Source of the DNA: Ceratopteris richardii
Lineage: Eukaryota; Streptophyta; Polypodiopsida; Polypodiales; Pteridaceae
Length of the DNA: 64,000 nt
Assembly (NCBI GenBank): GCA_020310875.1
Contig: CM035407.1
Span: 201,346,153-201,410,152, forward strand
Direction: 5' to 3'
Shown here: one piece after another, positions 19,033 to 29,900 of the stretch
How positions within the stretch are numbered: the first letter of the stretch is position 1
Layout of the letters: the number at the start of each line of letters is the position of its first letter
Translations under genes and position numbers: made by a program
The notes under the pieces: generated by a model
What the model saw: the letters and a program-made list of their open reading frames with translations, nothing else
What the model was told of the DNA's origin: nothing
Database searches by the model: none

Positions 19033-20091
19033 ATGCCCCACAAACACATCTGGTTTGGCTTATATTTAGCTTGTACTGGGCCACAAACAGTTGATCTGGC
19101 TAGCTGGATAATTGATCAGTTGTACTTAGCACAACATAGATGGGAAAGAAAGAAGGTAATCAATGGATGTTGCACCCTCACGCACATTGTATATATGTGT
19201 TTGGCATACGATTTGCCAATCGAATGTGCAATGACAAGCGAGGAGCTGAAAGCATTCAAGGGGACAATAAAGAAAGCTAAGAAGGCTAGCAAAGGACGAG
19301 CAGGAAAGTGCATGACAGGAACCATTCCATGCCTCCAGGTCCCCGAATCACCATCACTGCAACACTCTCCAGAACAGTCTCCTACAGAAGCCCTTGTACA
19401 ACCTATTCGCATATGATTATCACGACCTATCCTTACAGAGGGCACTACTAGTGCGATCACCTCACAACCAACTTCAGTACAAGAACCTTCCACCACTGCA
19501 GCAGAAGTTCCCACCACTATTGGTGCGGAAGCTTTTTCTTTTCCGATACCCAACTTGGAAGTAGAACCGACAGACACAACATTCGATTTCGCGATGGAAG
19601 ATGTGTTTTCAAGTGAATTTCAGTTTTCAGAAGGACAAATATTTTCTCAAGACTATGAACGTCCAAGCTACCCGACCACTCCTCCGGATCAACCACAAGG
19701 ACAAGTAGTATCTAGTTCGGAGGACGAAAGAACAGAGATAGATGATGACAAGGGTGATGATGAAGCCAGCTAGGGCACTCATGAATCCCAAGAGCAAGAA
19801 CAGACAGATGAACAAGGACAGCAAACGGACACCCAGGGAGATACCAGTACGCATGAAGATGAAACCTTTGAAGCAACAACCTACACCTTGGCAATCAAAA
19901 AGTTATATCGCACCATGGAGAAAGTTTGGGCACGTAAAAAATTAACGGAGGAAGAGAGCCAAGCACTCATAGAACAAGAACTTGTCACAGGAGGTTTCGA
20001 AGAAGTATACATCAAAGGCTTCAGGGAACTTGTCAAATCAGTAGGATCTAATGAAGCCTTAAGATATTTGCAGAGGAAACCATTACCGTAG
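19033..20091 (+). pseudogene. ORF3 central segment (A2)
   Basis: One reading frame with isolated stops at about 19414, 19771 and 20089 and no frameshift. First a globular segment (HKHIWFGLYLACTGPQTVDLA ... LPIECAMTSEELKAFKG), then a Lys-rich stretch, a strongly acidic Glu/Asp/Gln-rich stretch, and a basic helical segment with EEVYIKGFRELVKSVG. EEVYIKG also occurs in the short tail of A4 (42839-43069), which shows where the deletion in the short subfamily rejoined. The cellular role is unknown. Confidence 0.6.
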
Positions 20092-20939
20092 TTTGACCCC
20101 TGACGAGTAGGACTATTATCAAAACCTAGTGAATACATTCGTGTACCCACAGGTGGCCAATCTTCAGAACAGGCAAGGGAAGCACGTCTCGTACCTGGAG
20201 GCTCTGTAACAGAAGACACCATTGTCGTCGACTCCCCGCCGCACACTACTACTGTACATATTACCACTGTAACTGAAATACCCACCACCCTAACCGCACC
20301 TCCTTCACCTCCCATCCATCCACTCTCCCCCATACACCCTCCTTCTCCCAGAACATCCACCTTCTTCCACGGCGAAGTAGCAGAAGCCCTTGTCACATCC
20401 ATTCCTCCCACCATGTCCACACCCACTCAACCTAGTCTACCACCTAGGACATCCACCCTACTGTCCACTCCATTTTTTCATCCCTCTTTTCCTTCATTTC
20501 CTACCCCACCATGACCCTTACTCCCGTTTCCCCCTCCATTAACCTTCTCACTTGTTTCACCTCCCCGACCCACCGTAATTCCTCTCTCCCCTTTCCACCA
20601 AGGCCTACAGGAGACCCCCACTGTAAATTACTCTTCAACCTTTGTAAACCTTGTATTTACACCCACACAAGCACCCACAATCACTCCACTATTCACGAGC
20701 ACCGCACTTGACACCACGTCCAATGACATGGACATATCACCACCCACTGCACCACCACTCACTTCATTCATGGCACAACCATATTTAGGCACTTCACTGT
20801 TTTCCACAATCACCACAGTATCCACATTCCCATCCCCATTTCCCTTACCCCTTGCATCAACACCCACTGCATCTTCACTTAACACACCATTAATATTATC
20901 ACCCACTGTAGATACTGCATTCTGACAAATGTTCACTTG
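20092..20939 (+). pseudogene. ORF3 Pro/Ser/Thr-rich segment (A2)
   Basis: Same frame as 19033-20091 (all offsets are multiples of 3). About 280 codons dominated by Pro, Ser, Thr and Leu (PPSPPIHPLSPIHPPSP, STPTQPSLPPRTST). It has few stops. The region is probably disordered; a mucin-like stalk, as in some Env proteins, is possible but no membrane anchor is seen. Confidence 0.55.
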
Positions 20940-21157
20940 CATGACACAAGTAAGAGATGAATTTGCATCTCTTGGCAATAATTACCGGACGTTGTAGCAG
21001 ACAACGAATGATCTACAGTCGCAACTTAATTCATTGTCGATTGAGAATGCCTCACTAAACACCCGCTACCAAGAGCTACGAGAGGCATATCATAAACTTG
21101 AACTAGAGAGTGAACAAAAGACCAAAGAAGCCATCACTCACATAGGCAACTTGTTAA
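20940..21157 (+). pseudogene. ORF3 coiled-coil part 1 (A2)
   Basis: Same frame. Leu/Glu/Gln-rich with heptad-like spacing (LQSQLNSLSIENASLN, ELREAYHKLELESEQK). It is cut at a TTAA by the TIR element and continues at 22426. Confidence 0.6.
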
Positions 21158-22421
21158 CACTAGTGTTGTACTTGGACACTTTAGTGTCCTTGGACACTTT
21201 AGTGTCCTGAAAAAGAGACAATGTTTGATGAACTTTTTAGAGTACTAGAAGGAACCAATTATAAATGTAACTATGCAACATGTTGGCATAAGGCTTGAAT
21301 ATTCTTAGAAAAATATAGTTTTGATTAAAGGATATAAAATTAATATTTATTCTCTAATTTTATGATGCTAATTTCAATCCTGGTGCAAAAATTACAGTGA
21401 TGTAAGTTAGTGGTTATTTTTTATTAAAATCATGATCTTATAATTTTCATTGGTCTAAATGCAATAAAATCTTTTATTTTATATATGTCAACATGTTTCT
21501 ATCCATGATTAGAGATTTGTAATGAATTTTACTAGGTTTATAGCATAAAATGAATCTCATTTGTGATATGACAGTCTTATCATCTATGAATTATTTTGCA
21601 AAGTGATGGTATGAACATGCATCATTTTTTATGATCAAAATACTATTTGATATTATTACAACTAGAAATATTTTTTTTACAACCTTAGGAGTCCAGTTTC
21701 TATGTTGTTGCTTCAAGTTAACCAATAACACTGTTTCTCTACGCTAAAAAAAGGCCATTTTACGAGGAAATATTGCATATGCTACATGATTAAAGTTAAT
21801 ATGCTAGCTTTTTCTATATAAATTAGTTTATAATGTTTGTAGAATTATTTTGATTCATAATATATACCTTATATCATTGAGAAAACCTAATTTTTTAGGA
21901 TGAAGTTTTATTCTCGGTAGAGAGGAATATGGCTATTCAATGAAATATCTAGATTTTTCATGGTATGTGAGATACATACAAAAATTGTTGGTTCAAAGAC
22001 ATGTAGCATAAATTTATGCTACTATATGATGGTTTTTGAAATAAAACACAAACCATTTTAGTGTTTTTATGAATGAATATCATATAGAAGGCTGCAAAGT
22101 GTATAACTATACAATGAGCACCCTATATTGTACTAATTTTTCTAATATAAAAATGATTTTTCTAGTTCCCAAAACTTGTTTCAAATGATTATATGACAAT
22201 AAATTAACATTAGAAAAATGATTCCAATAGGAGGAAAATTCTTTTTATGGAGATATTTCTTTCTTCTCATATATTACTTTACAAAGAAAACAATTTTCTA
22301 GGTATAGGTCTTTATGGGTCTTTACTATTTTTTCAAAATTTTATTTGATTAGTATGTGTGATTTTTTTTATTTATTAGAAAAAAGGACACTATAGTGTCA
22401 TGTTTTGGTACAACACTAGTG
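21158..22421. mobile_element. Non-autonomous TIR element in ORF3
   Basis: 1264 bp, clearly AT-richer than its flanks, with no ORF of note. Terminal inverted repeats begin CACTAGTGTTGTAC at both ends, and a subterminal ACACTxTAGTGTCC is also shared. TTAA lies on both sides (21154-21157 and 22422-22425). Insert plus one duplication is 1268 bp; removing it keeps the ORF3 frame across the site. The duplication can be read as TTAA (piggyBac-like) or as TA with the element starting ACACTAG (mariner-like). No transposase is present to decide. Confidence 0.8.
21172..21207 (+). repeat. Tandem 18-bp subterminal repeat
   Basis: Two exact copies of TTGGACACTTTAGTGTCC, each nearly self-complementary, just inside the left TIR. 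The right end has one diverged copy (GGACACTATAGTGTC). Subterminal motifs often bind transposase; that is inference here. Confidence 0.8.
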
Positions 22422-22425
22422 TTAA

Positions 22426-22910
22426 GGGCGCAGACTATTCACAACGCAACACTTACCAAGAACATGGGCTTACTCAGACGACACTTGGCAGTAGCAAAAG
22501 AAGAGAACCAGCACTTACAAGAACAGAACAGAGAAAATTTAGAAGCTTCTCTCAATCAACCTGACCAACCGTTGAGCCCCATTCGTTTCAAGGCCGTGCC
22601 CTCAGAATCTATGAAAATGTTGCTAGATGATCATGTCAGATTGTTATATGAGTATGACAGCATGAACGAGGAATATGAGAAGCTGAAAGAAGATCATAAA
22701 CTACTCCAACTAAGGGCACCAATACACCAAGGACTACTAGCCCCTGCGGACCCATCTCCTGACATCCTAGAGGAACTCAACGCATTACGGGCCTAGGTAT
22801 TAACTCTTCAATCACAGATAGCAATATATGAAGCACCACCAAGGCCAGACTCCCCACCAGAACTACCAGCAGAGGAAGAAATAGTAACTATTCCGGTGGA
22901 AGAAACTTTT
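22426..22910 (+). pseudogene. ORF3 coiled-coil part 2 (A2)
   Basis: After the TIR element the frame of 20940-21157 continues. Leu/Glu-rich heptads (LLRRHLAVAKEENQHLQEQNRENLE), then MNEEYEKLKEDHKLLQL, consistent with a long coiled coil. A TAG lies near 22795; a frameshift near 22905-22915 moves coding to the next ORF. Confidence 0.6.
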
Positions 22911-23062
22911 TGGAAGAAGCATATGAACCTCAACCCATCCCAGGCGGACGAGTCACGACAGAAGGCCAGACGACTTTCGAACTTCCAACTCACGCATGGA
23001 TGAAGATGATTGAAGAACTTGGAACAACCCACTCAGCAAGGGTAGAGGCGTAGTTACACGCA

Positions 23063-24100
23063 ATGGCAATGATTGAAGAAAGAATTTTACAGTCTCCTTA
23101 TTTCGCTCATTTGGCCCCGTGCAGATACATATCTGGGCATGAGCTACAATACAAGCCTTACTTTATGTTAATGGCGGAATATCAGTTGTCCATAGAGAAA
23201 GAAAACGGCCAGAAACCCTCTCACGCTACTCAGTTTGAGCCTGACGATTTGCCAACAGACGTGCAGCAAGGAGAAATCTATCAACCAGATTGGCGCAAGG
23301 ATCTCTTACAGAAATATCTAGAGATGATGAGTACTTGGGTTAAGGAACCTCTACACTTAAAGTACAACCCATGTTGGGGACTAGTGCCACGTCGTCGCTC
23401 CTGGAAGGCATTTGCCATTAAGGTACATAACAACAAGCAATGCCAAGATTGGTTGAATTACCCGTACTTCACTCCACCCACACAACCACCAATAGTTGGC
23501 TACATGATGGCAACAATTCGCCACTGACTCCCTCACTTAAAACATATGGACAATATAGCGGCGCACATGACTGTCAAAATATCTGACATGATGCAGATGG
23601 TTTTCAAAGTCTTCCATCGTGTCAAGGCACCCCATGTAAACACCCCGGGTTTCGAGCATGGCAATCTCGATTTAGCTTATGACATGAGCACAACACCATC
23701 GCTCCGGGTGTGTTACGCCTGGCAATGTCGAATTAAATACTTATCGGCGTGCTACAAGCAGACCTTCGAAGAAATGTTCACAACCGGTTTCTGGGAATAC
23801 CTTTCAGAGGTGTTCATCAGCAGGCCTACACACCTCTTACAATTATTTTCCTGTGAACAGATGGTATTTTCCACGCATTATCGACTCCCACCATCCGATG
23901 AACCACAACCAATTGATTGGGAGAAAGTCGAGGGAGATCTGGCCCGAGGAATTTGTATATCTGAACACACCCTAGCTCGGGAACTACTCCAGAATTATAT
24001 CCGACAAACCTCACAACAAGGTTCTGTCAAGGATGACAGAAGCGAGAGGGAGGGGGGTGTTGGCAGTAGCCAGAGGCATAGAAGACGCGGAAGCATGTAA
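23063..24100 (+). pseudogene. ORF3 C-terminal globular domain and tail (A2)
   Basis: Two ORFs (23063-23527 and 23546-24100) in one frame, separated by a TGA. Aromatic-rich globular sequence (YFAHLAPCRYISGHELQYKPYF, WVKEPLHLKYNPCWGLVPRRRSW). TFEEMFTTGFWEYLSEVF corresponds to TFEEAFFIGFLEMDSEIF in family B (50998-51426), so the domain is conserved between families. The tail LLQNYIRQTSQQGSVKDD leads directly into the polypurine tract and the frame runs into the LTR. Confidence 0.65.
24044..24057 (+). promoter_or_regulatory. Polypurine tract of A2
   Basis: GAGAGGGAGGGGGG directly before the LTR start TGTTGGCAG. The upstream hairpin-like CTGTCAAGGATGACAG is shared with A1, A4 and, in part, B. Confidence 0.85.
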
Positions 24101-24701
24101 AGACAAAGTAGGGAGTCAGTCGAATCATTTTTTCAAAGAATTATGTTTTATAAATACTTTTCAAAACCTCCAACAGTGATTTTCATCACTTTTGTAACAT
24201 ATGTGATATAGAAAAACCCTTTTTGTAATCTATAGCTCCATTTTGTGCAAGGTGAGGAGTCCTTGAGCTTGAGGAGCTTAGGTAGAATGAGCATACCAAT
24301 TTTGGTTATTTTTAGACACCGTTTACCCTTTCAAATAGCATCTAGAACCTATTTTTTAACTATGCCCGTCACTAGATGTGAAACCGGTCAAAACTAGTCT
24401 AGAATCTATAAAAAGAGCTAGAGAGCTCATTTTTTAGGTTAGCTGAGTAGAGAAGATCTTAGAGCTATTTTGAGCTTGTAAGAGTGTTCTTGAGTAATAG
24501 AGTTGATTTCTCACCTTCCATTGTGTCTTGCTTGTCTCTTTGTTGTGTGTGTGTATGTGTATGTGCATCTCTATGCTTCTCACCTTCACTCTCACTTCAT
24601 CTCACATTCACGATCTTCATATCACTCCTATCTCTTCTACGGATTGACATTAAGGAGGTGGAGCTTCTTAACATGGTTCTCACCATTGTGCTAGAGCAAC
24701 A
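24058..24701 (+). repeat. 3' LTR of A2
   Basis: 644 bp, TGTTGG...CAACA. It has a TATA box at 24406-24415, a TG-rich alternating tract at about 24541-24570 and the common end block TGTGCTAGAG. It aligns with 43064-43691. The next base begins Copia-3 gag sequence. Confidence 0.88.
24406..24415 (+). promoter_or_regulatory. LTR TATA box (A2)
   Basis: CTATAAAAAG at the conserved LTR position. Confidence 0.55.
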
Positions 24702-25013
24702 AATGGTCTATGGAATAAGAGTAGAAGTAAATCAAGTAAGAGGGATATCAGATGCCATTATTCTCATAAGAAAGGACACGTGAAGAAATATTGCTAAGCA
24801 TTAAAGAATGCTAAAGGTAGAGGGCAAAATGTTGATGGGCATAAAAGAGTGCTAAATGTAAAGGGCAGAATGTTGATGGGCATGTTAAACAATTACATGC
24901 ACCATCCACTTCAATCGTGAAGAGTGAAGAAATCAATGCTATTTTAGATGATGATGATGTGTTGACACTTGACAATATTGTGCCTACTAAGGTGCTTATG
25001 TTTGATTCTCTTT
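24702..25013 (+). pseudogene. Copia-3 gag zinc knuckle and linker (fossil)
   Basis: In one frame the sequence encodes a Copia Gag knuckle, read as CHYSHKKGHVKKYC, with the second Cys changed to Ser and a stop right after it. A linker (SEEINAILDDDDVLTLDNIV) ends at the Copia-2 target site. The rest of the element continues at 31452. Confidence 0.65.
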
Positions 25014-26027
25014 TGTTGGAACAAGCCAATCACAAATTGGTGATTATAGAGATCTTGAAGAAGACTTATGGTCAGAATGAAGTGAAGGAAGACACTTATG
25101 AAAGTGAAGAAGATTTCAGGATGATGTCTTGTACACATATGTACATATAAGTGAAGAATCTTGTAAGCTGAGTATAGCTAAGCCTTTAGGATGATTAGTA
25201 GCAATGTCATAGACGCGGGATGAGTCTAAAGTCATGTATATATAAGTTAATGATGACAAGAAATAAGTAAGAGAGTCATTTGTAGATGACAAACTTCAGA
25301 AAGTTGTGTAGAGAGTTTTTTCCCAAAAAATAGCGACGGGTTTTTCTCTGAGTGCTCTCTGTCTGATCACGTGGATCAGAAATCCTTTTGTACACATCTA
25401 ATTGAGAAGCTAATGAAGCTATGTCTAGAGTTTCAGAATCTAATTCCTTTCCTACTGTGAGAATGATCAATAGGAACATTCATATGTGAACTTTGGAAAC
25501 TGAAGTCTGAGAGTAGCGCACTTTTCCGTCTCAGTATTTTGATCAGATCTGAGTGTATACTGTAAAGTTTTTGATGAGTGAGCACTTAAAATTTAAGTTA
25601 GAAGATAAAAAAGCTATGGCTAAAAGCATTTAGCAAAACGGGTTTTAGATTGGGAGAAATCAACTTAAGAAGTTGACTATGTCGAAGGCGCAACTTCTGA
25701 GAGACATTTTCTGTCATGTCTTTGATCTTAATGATCAAATTAAACTTTTGGTGATTAGTTTTGAGAACTAATGATTGACATGATTGCGCAAAGGTATTGC
25801 GAATACTTGTGCATCATTTACTTGAAGAAATCTGAAACTTTATGCAGGTAATGAAGTGGATTCCTGAAGCAGACTTTCTGAAGTAGACACTTCTTCACTC
25901 AGAGAAGTGTTGTTTGAAGTTTTGGTAAAGAAGAACATTGTTTGTGTAAAGTTTGGTTTATAACTGACATAGAAGTGTTCTTAAGTCAGTATAAATCAAA
26001 CCTTTGGAGATTAAGAGGTCTCCAACA
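25014..26027 (+). repeat. 5' LTR of Copia-2
   Basis: 1014 bp, TGTTGGAACAAG...GGTCTCCAACA. TATA box TATATATAAG at 25237-25246. The same sequence is repeated at 30438-31451. Confidence 0.96.
25237..25246 (+). promoter_or_regulatory. TATA box of the Copia-2 5' LTR
   Basis: TATATATAAG, 223 bp into the LTR and repeated at 30661-30670 in the 3' LTR. Likely core promoter. Confidence 0.65.
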
Positions 26028-26028
26028 G

Positions 26029-26040
26029 TGGTATCAGAGC
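26029..26040 (+). promoter_or_regulatory. Primer-binding site of Copia-2
   Basis: TGGTATCAGAGC, complementary to the initiator-Met tRNA 3' end, one base after the LTR. Confidence 0.95.
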
Positions 26041-26256
26041 TGAAGGTGAAATACAAGAGAAGAAAAGACAATTGAAGTTCCGACTGGTGCAGATATTGGA
26101 GATCTTCCAAATCAAAGGAGGACAAGGACAAATTATTGAAGATAACTTGTAGAAGTTCAGAGCACGAGTTCGAAAGGATCAAGAAGGACAAAGCTTATAT
26201 CAAAGGTACATTTTATCCTCATAAATCATAGTAATTGCAGATACAGAAGGTCAAGG

Positions 26257-26928
26257 ATGGGAGAAAGCTTGCAGATTGATAAGCTAGATAGAGAGAACTA
26301 TCCAGCTTGGTCCATGAGGATGGAGGCACACCTCATGAGTAAAGATTTGATAGCATTTATAACAAGAGATGAAGAAAAACCTGAATTTGCAGATCCTAGT
26401 ATTCCTACTGGGGAAGAGCTTGCAATTTTGAAGACATGGATGAGAAAGGATGCTGAAGCAAGGAGTATCATTTACATGGCTGTAAATGATTATCTTCTAC
26501 CTCACATTAGAGGTTTGGAAAGTGCTACAGATGTTTGGAATGCCTTGGAAGAGCATTTCCAAAATACAACTAAGTCAAGGAAGTCCTCACTATGGGCTGA
26601 GTTCACAACCTTCAAGAAGAAGAGCTCACAATCAATTTCTGATTATGTGGCAAGGATGAAGGATATTGCAGATAGCTTGGGAGCAGTGGATGAAGACATT
26701 GAAGAGGAAAAGTTGGTAAGACAAATACTTACAGGTCTGAGAGGTGATGAGAAGTGGAAGCCTTTCATATTGTCCATAGAGTTGTCACTTGATCACTTTA
26801 CTCCTGATCTTAATCAATTGCTAGGACACATGCTAACCTTTGAGCAGGATCTTAAAGGAGACAATGATAGAAGTACAAGTCAAGCTATGTACTCCAAGGA
26901 CAAGAAAAAGAATGGCAAGGGAAAGTAA
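26257..26928 (+). CDS. Copia-2 Gag, N-terminal part up to the TAA
   Basis: 223 residues. MGESLQIDKLDRENYPAW and the following helical capsid-like region (NDYLLPHIRGLESATDVWNALEEHFQ) match Copia-1 Gag closely. The ORF ends in a basic stretch at a TAA in place of what is a Gln codon in Copia-1, and the same frame then runs open from 26929 into the zinc knuckle. A C-to-T change is the simplest explanation. The stop context does not resemble known readthrough signals. Truncated Gag would lack the nucleic-acid-binding knuckle. Confidence 0.93.
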   Translation: MGESLQIDKLDRENYPAWSMRMEAHLMSKDLIAFITRDEEKPEFADPSIPTGEELAILKTWMRKDAEARSIIYMAVNDYLLPHIRGLESATDVWNALEEHFQNTTKSRKSSLWAEFTTFKKKSSQSISDYVARMKDIADSLGAVDEDIEEEKLVRQILTGLRGDEKWKPFILSIELSLDHFTPDLNQLLGHMLTFEQDLKGDNDRSTSQAMYSKDKKKNGKGK

Positions 26929-26979
26929 TCGAATGATGATGAAGGGAATTCAAATCAAGCTAACTTCACAAAGGGAAAG

Positions 26980-29900
26980 ATGAATTTCAGAGGTAAAGGA
27001 AGAGGAGGTAAGAACAAAGATAATGCTAAAGCTTGTTGGATTTGTGGTAGAACTAATCATTTGGCAAATGATTGTTGGTATAACAATCAAAATGGTGGAA
27101 GTAATAATCAGAATTATAATCAAAGAGGTAGAGGAGGCAGAAACCAAAGAGGTAATTTCAGAGGAAGAGGTGGTAGGACATCATATGGTAGAGGAGGTGG
27201 AAGAAACTTCCAATCTCAGTCCTACAACAACAATTATTATAATTATGCATCAGATCAGAAGGATGATATGACTCTTATATTGAATGCAACTCATGAATCA
27301 ATGGGAGAAGATCAAAGAGTGTTTTATATTGACTCAGGGTGTAGCAACCATCTGAGTGGGAATCTATCCTTGATGACTGATATGGAAGCAAGGGTGAATG
27401 GACATACAGTTCAAACAGGTGACAATACCAAACATAAAGTGGAGAGCATTGGATCAGTGAAGACAAAGAGTGGAAGTACACTTCTGAGCAAAGTACTTTA
27501 TGTTCCTACTATTGCTAAAAATTTGATAAGTGTAGGGCAAATTGTGGAGAAAGGATATGAGGTAAGATTCACAAATGATGGTGTTTATGTGCAAGATCCA
27601 AATCAGGGATATAGAAACATAATTGCAGGTAAAAAGGAAGGAAGATTGTTCACTCTCAAAGTCCAAGGTAATGTGGGACATGCATTATTTACCTATGGAA
27701 GTCAAAAGGTATCTGAATTAGACCTATGGCATAAAAGGCTAGGTCATTTCAATGAGAGAGCTATAAAGGAAATGTCAAAGAATCAGGTGGTGCTTGGATT
27801 GCCAAATATTGAAGGGCAACATATGGTGTACAAGTGTGAAGCTTGTCAATTAGGTAAAGCACATAAAGGTTCTTACAACAAATCAGGGTACAAGCATTCA
27901 AATATGCTTGAATTGGTTCATACAGATGTATGGGGTCCCTCAAGGGACTATAGCATAAATGGATCCAGATATTATGTGTTGTTTGTTGATGATGCAACCA
28001 GGTGGATTACTTTATATGTAATCAAGGATAAATCAGAAGTTTTCAAGACATTCAAACATTTTCATGCTTATGCAGAAAGGATCACAGGGCAAAAGCTCAA
28101 GAGGTTAAGGTCAGATGGAGGGGGAGAGTATTTCTCTAAAGAGTTTGATGATTATTTGTGGAATGCAGGTATAAAAAGAGAAGTAACTTGCAGGTACTCC
28201 CCTCAACAGAATGGAGTAGCAGAAAGGAGAAATAGGACTCTTGTAGAATTTGCAAGAGCCATGATGAAGGAAAAGAATTGTCCAAATTACTTATGGGCAG
28301 AAGCCATTAACACTGCAACATACCTTGTGAACAGGTTGCCTTGTAAAGCATTGGATGGAGGAACCCCTTATGAAGCATGGTGGGGTAAGAAACCTACCCT
28401 AGATCATTGTAAAGTATTTGGATGTATTGCATATGCTTATGTTCCTTCACAATTAAGACATAAGCTAGAACCAAAAGCAGAGAAGTATGTGTTTATTGGA
28501 TATGATGATAGACAGATGGGTTACAGGTTGTGGAGTCCATCCACAAAGCAATTTCTTGCTACCAAAGATGTGACATTTGATGAGCAAAATACATGGTATG
28601 TAGGATCACCAAATGATTTTTCAGGTGTTGAAGAAATAAAAAGGAAAGGAAAGGCAAAAGTAAAAGTGTGTGAAGAAGTTGTTGATGAATTTGAATCTAG
28701 AAGTAGATTGCAGGATCATGTAGAAGAAGGGCCAAGATTTGATCCAGAATCAAATGAGGCTGAAACATCGAGAAGTGCAGAAATCAGAAGATCTACAAGG
28801 GAAAGGAAAGAACCTATAAGGTATAGTTATGATACATCTTTCCTAACAACAAAAGATTATGCTTACATTGTGAAGACAGAAGAAGATCCAACCACTTATG
28901 AAGAAGCCAAAGGTAAACAGAATTGGGAGAAGGCAATGCAGGAAGAGTATGATGCTCTACTTGAAAATGAAACTTGGGAATTAGTACCAAGACCAAAGAA
29001 TCAGAAAGTCATTGGATGTAAGTGGGTATATAAAACAAAGAGGTTTGCAGATGGTAAGGTGTCTAGATACAAGGCTAGACTTGTGGTCAAAGGTTATGCC
29101 CAAACTTATGGGATAGATTATGATGAAACCTTTAGTCCTGTTGCTAAGATGTCTACAATTAGGACATTGATTGCTATTGCTGCTTGTAAGGGTTGGAAAT
29201 TATCACAATTGGATGTGAAAAATGCATTTTTAAATGGATACATTGCAGATGAAGTATACATGGAGCAACCAGAAGGCTTCATGGAATCAATTGGATCAGA
29301 TTATGTGTGTAAGCTCAAGAGAGCTTTATATGGGTTGAAGCAAGCCCCAAGAGCTTGGAATTACAGATTGGTCAAGTTCTTGAGTGAATGTGGATTTCAA
29401 GCATCAAAGGCAGATAGTAGTTTGCTAGTGAAGGCAAGTGAAAATGGATACATTTACATGTGCATTTATGTTGATGATATTATTGTCACAGGAACAGATG
29501 CTCAAGGAATCAATGAACTTAAAAGGCAAATAGAGAAGGAGTTTAAGATAAGTGATTTGCGAAACTTATCTTATTTTCTAGGAATGCAGATTGTATATAC
29601 TCAACATGGAGTATATGTTTCACAAGAGAGATATTTGAAGAATCTTCTAGTCAAGTTTAACATGGAGGATTGCAAGACCTCAACCACACCATTGGAGGTA
29701 AATCATAAATTAAGCAGGTATGGAGGTGAAGAATTCAATGATATGAAGAAATATCAGAGTTTGGTAGGTAGTCTAATCTATGCTACCTTGACAAGGCCAG
29801 ATTTATCATATGCAGTAGGTGTGTTGTCACAATTTATGCATTGTCCAAAGAAAACTCATTGGATTGCAGCCCAAAGGGTACTCAGATATATCAAAGGAAC

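Larger units (their letters stand above)
11664..24701 (+). mobile_element. A2: 3' part of a long family A Gypsy element
   Basis: 5'-truncated inside the RT/RNase H region. It keeps RNase H, integrase, a second protease-like domain, W boxes, a very large third ORF, a polypurine tract and a 3' LTR (24058-24701). It is broken by a minus-strand LTR-element fragment (about 17050-18979) and a TIR element (21158-22421). It had inserted into the gag of Copia-3, whose zinc knuckle begins right after the LTR. It is the only copy here with the long third ORF. Confidence 0.85.

Noticed and set aside
24484..24783. 99-codon ORF with a Cys/Val run
   Set aside because: Covers the TG tract of the A2 LTR and the LTR/Copia-3 junction.
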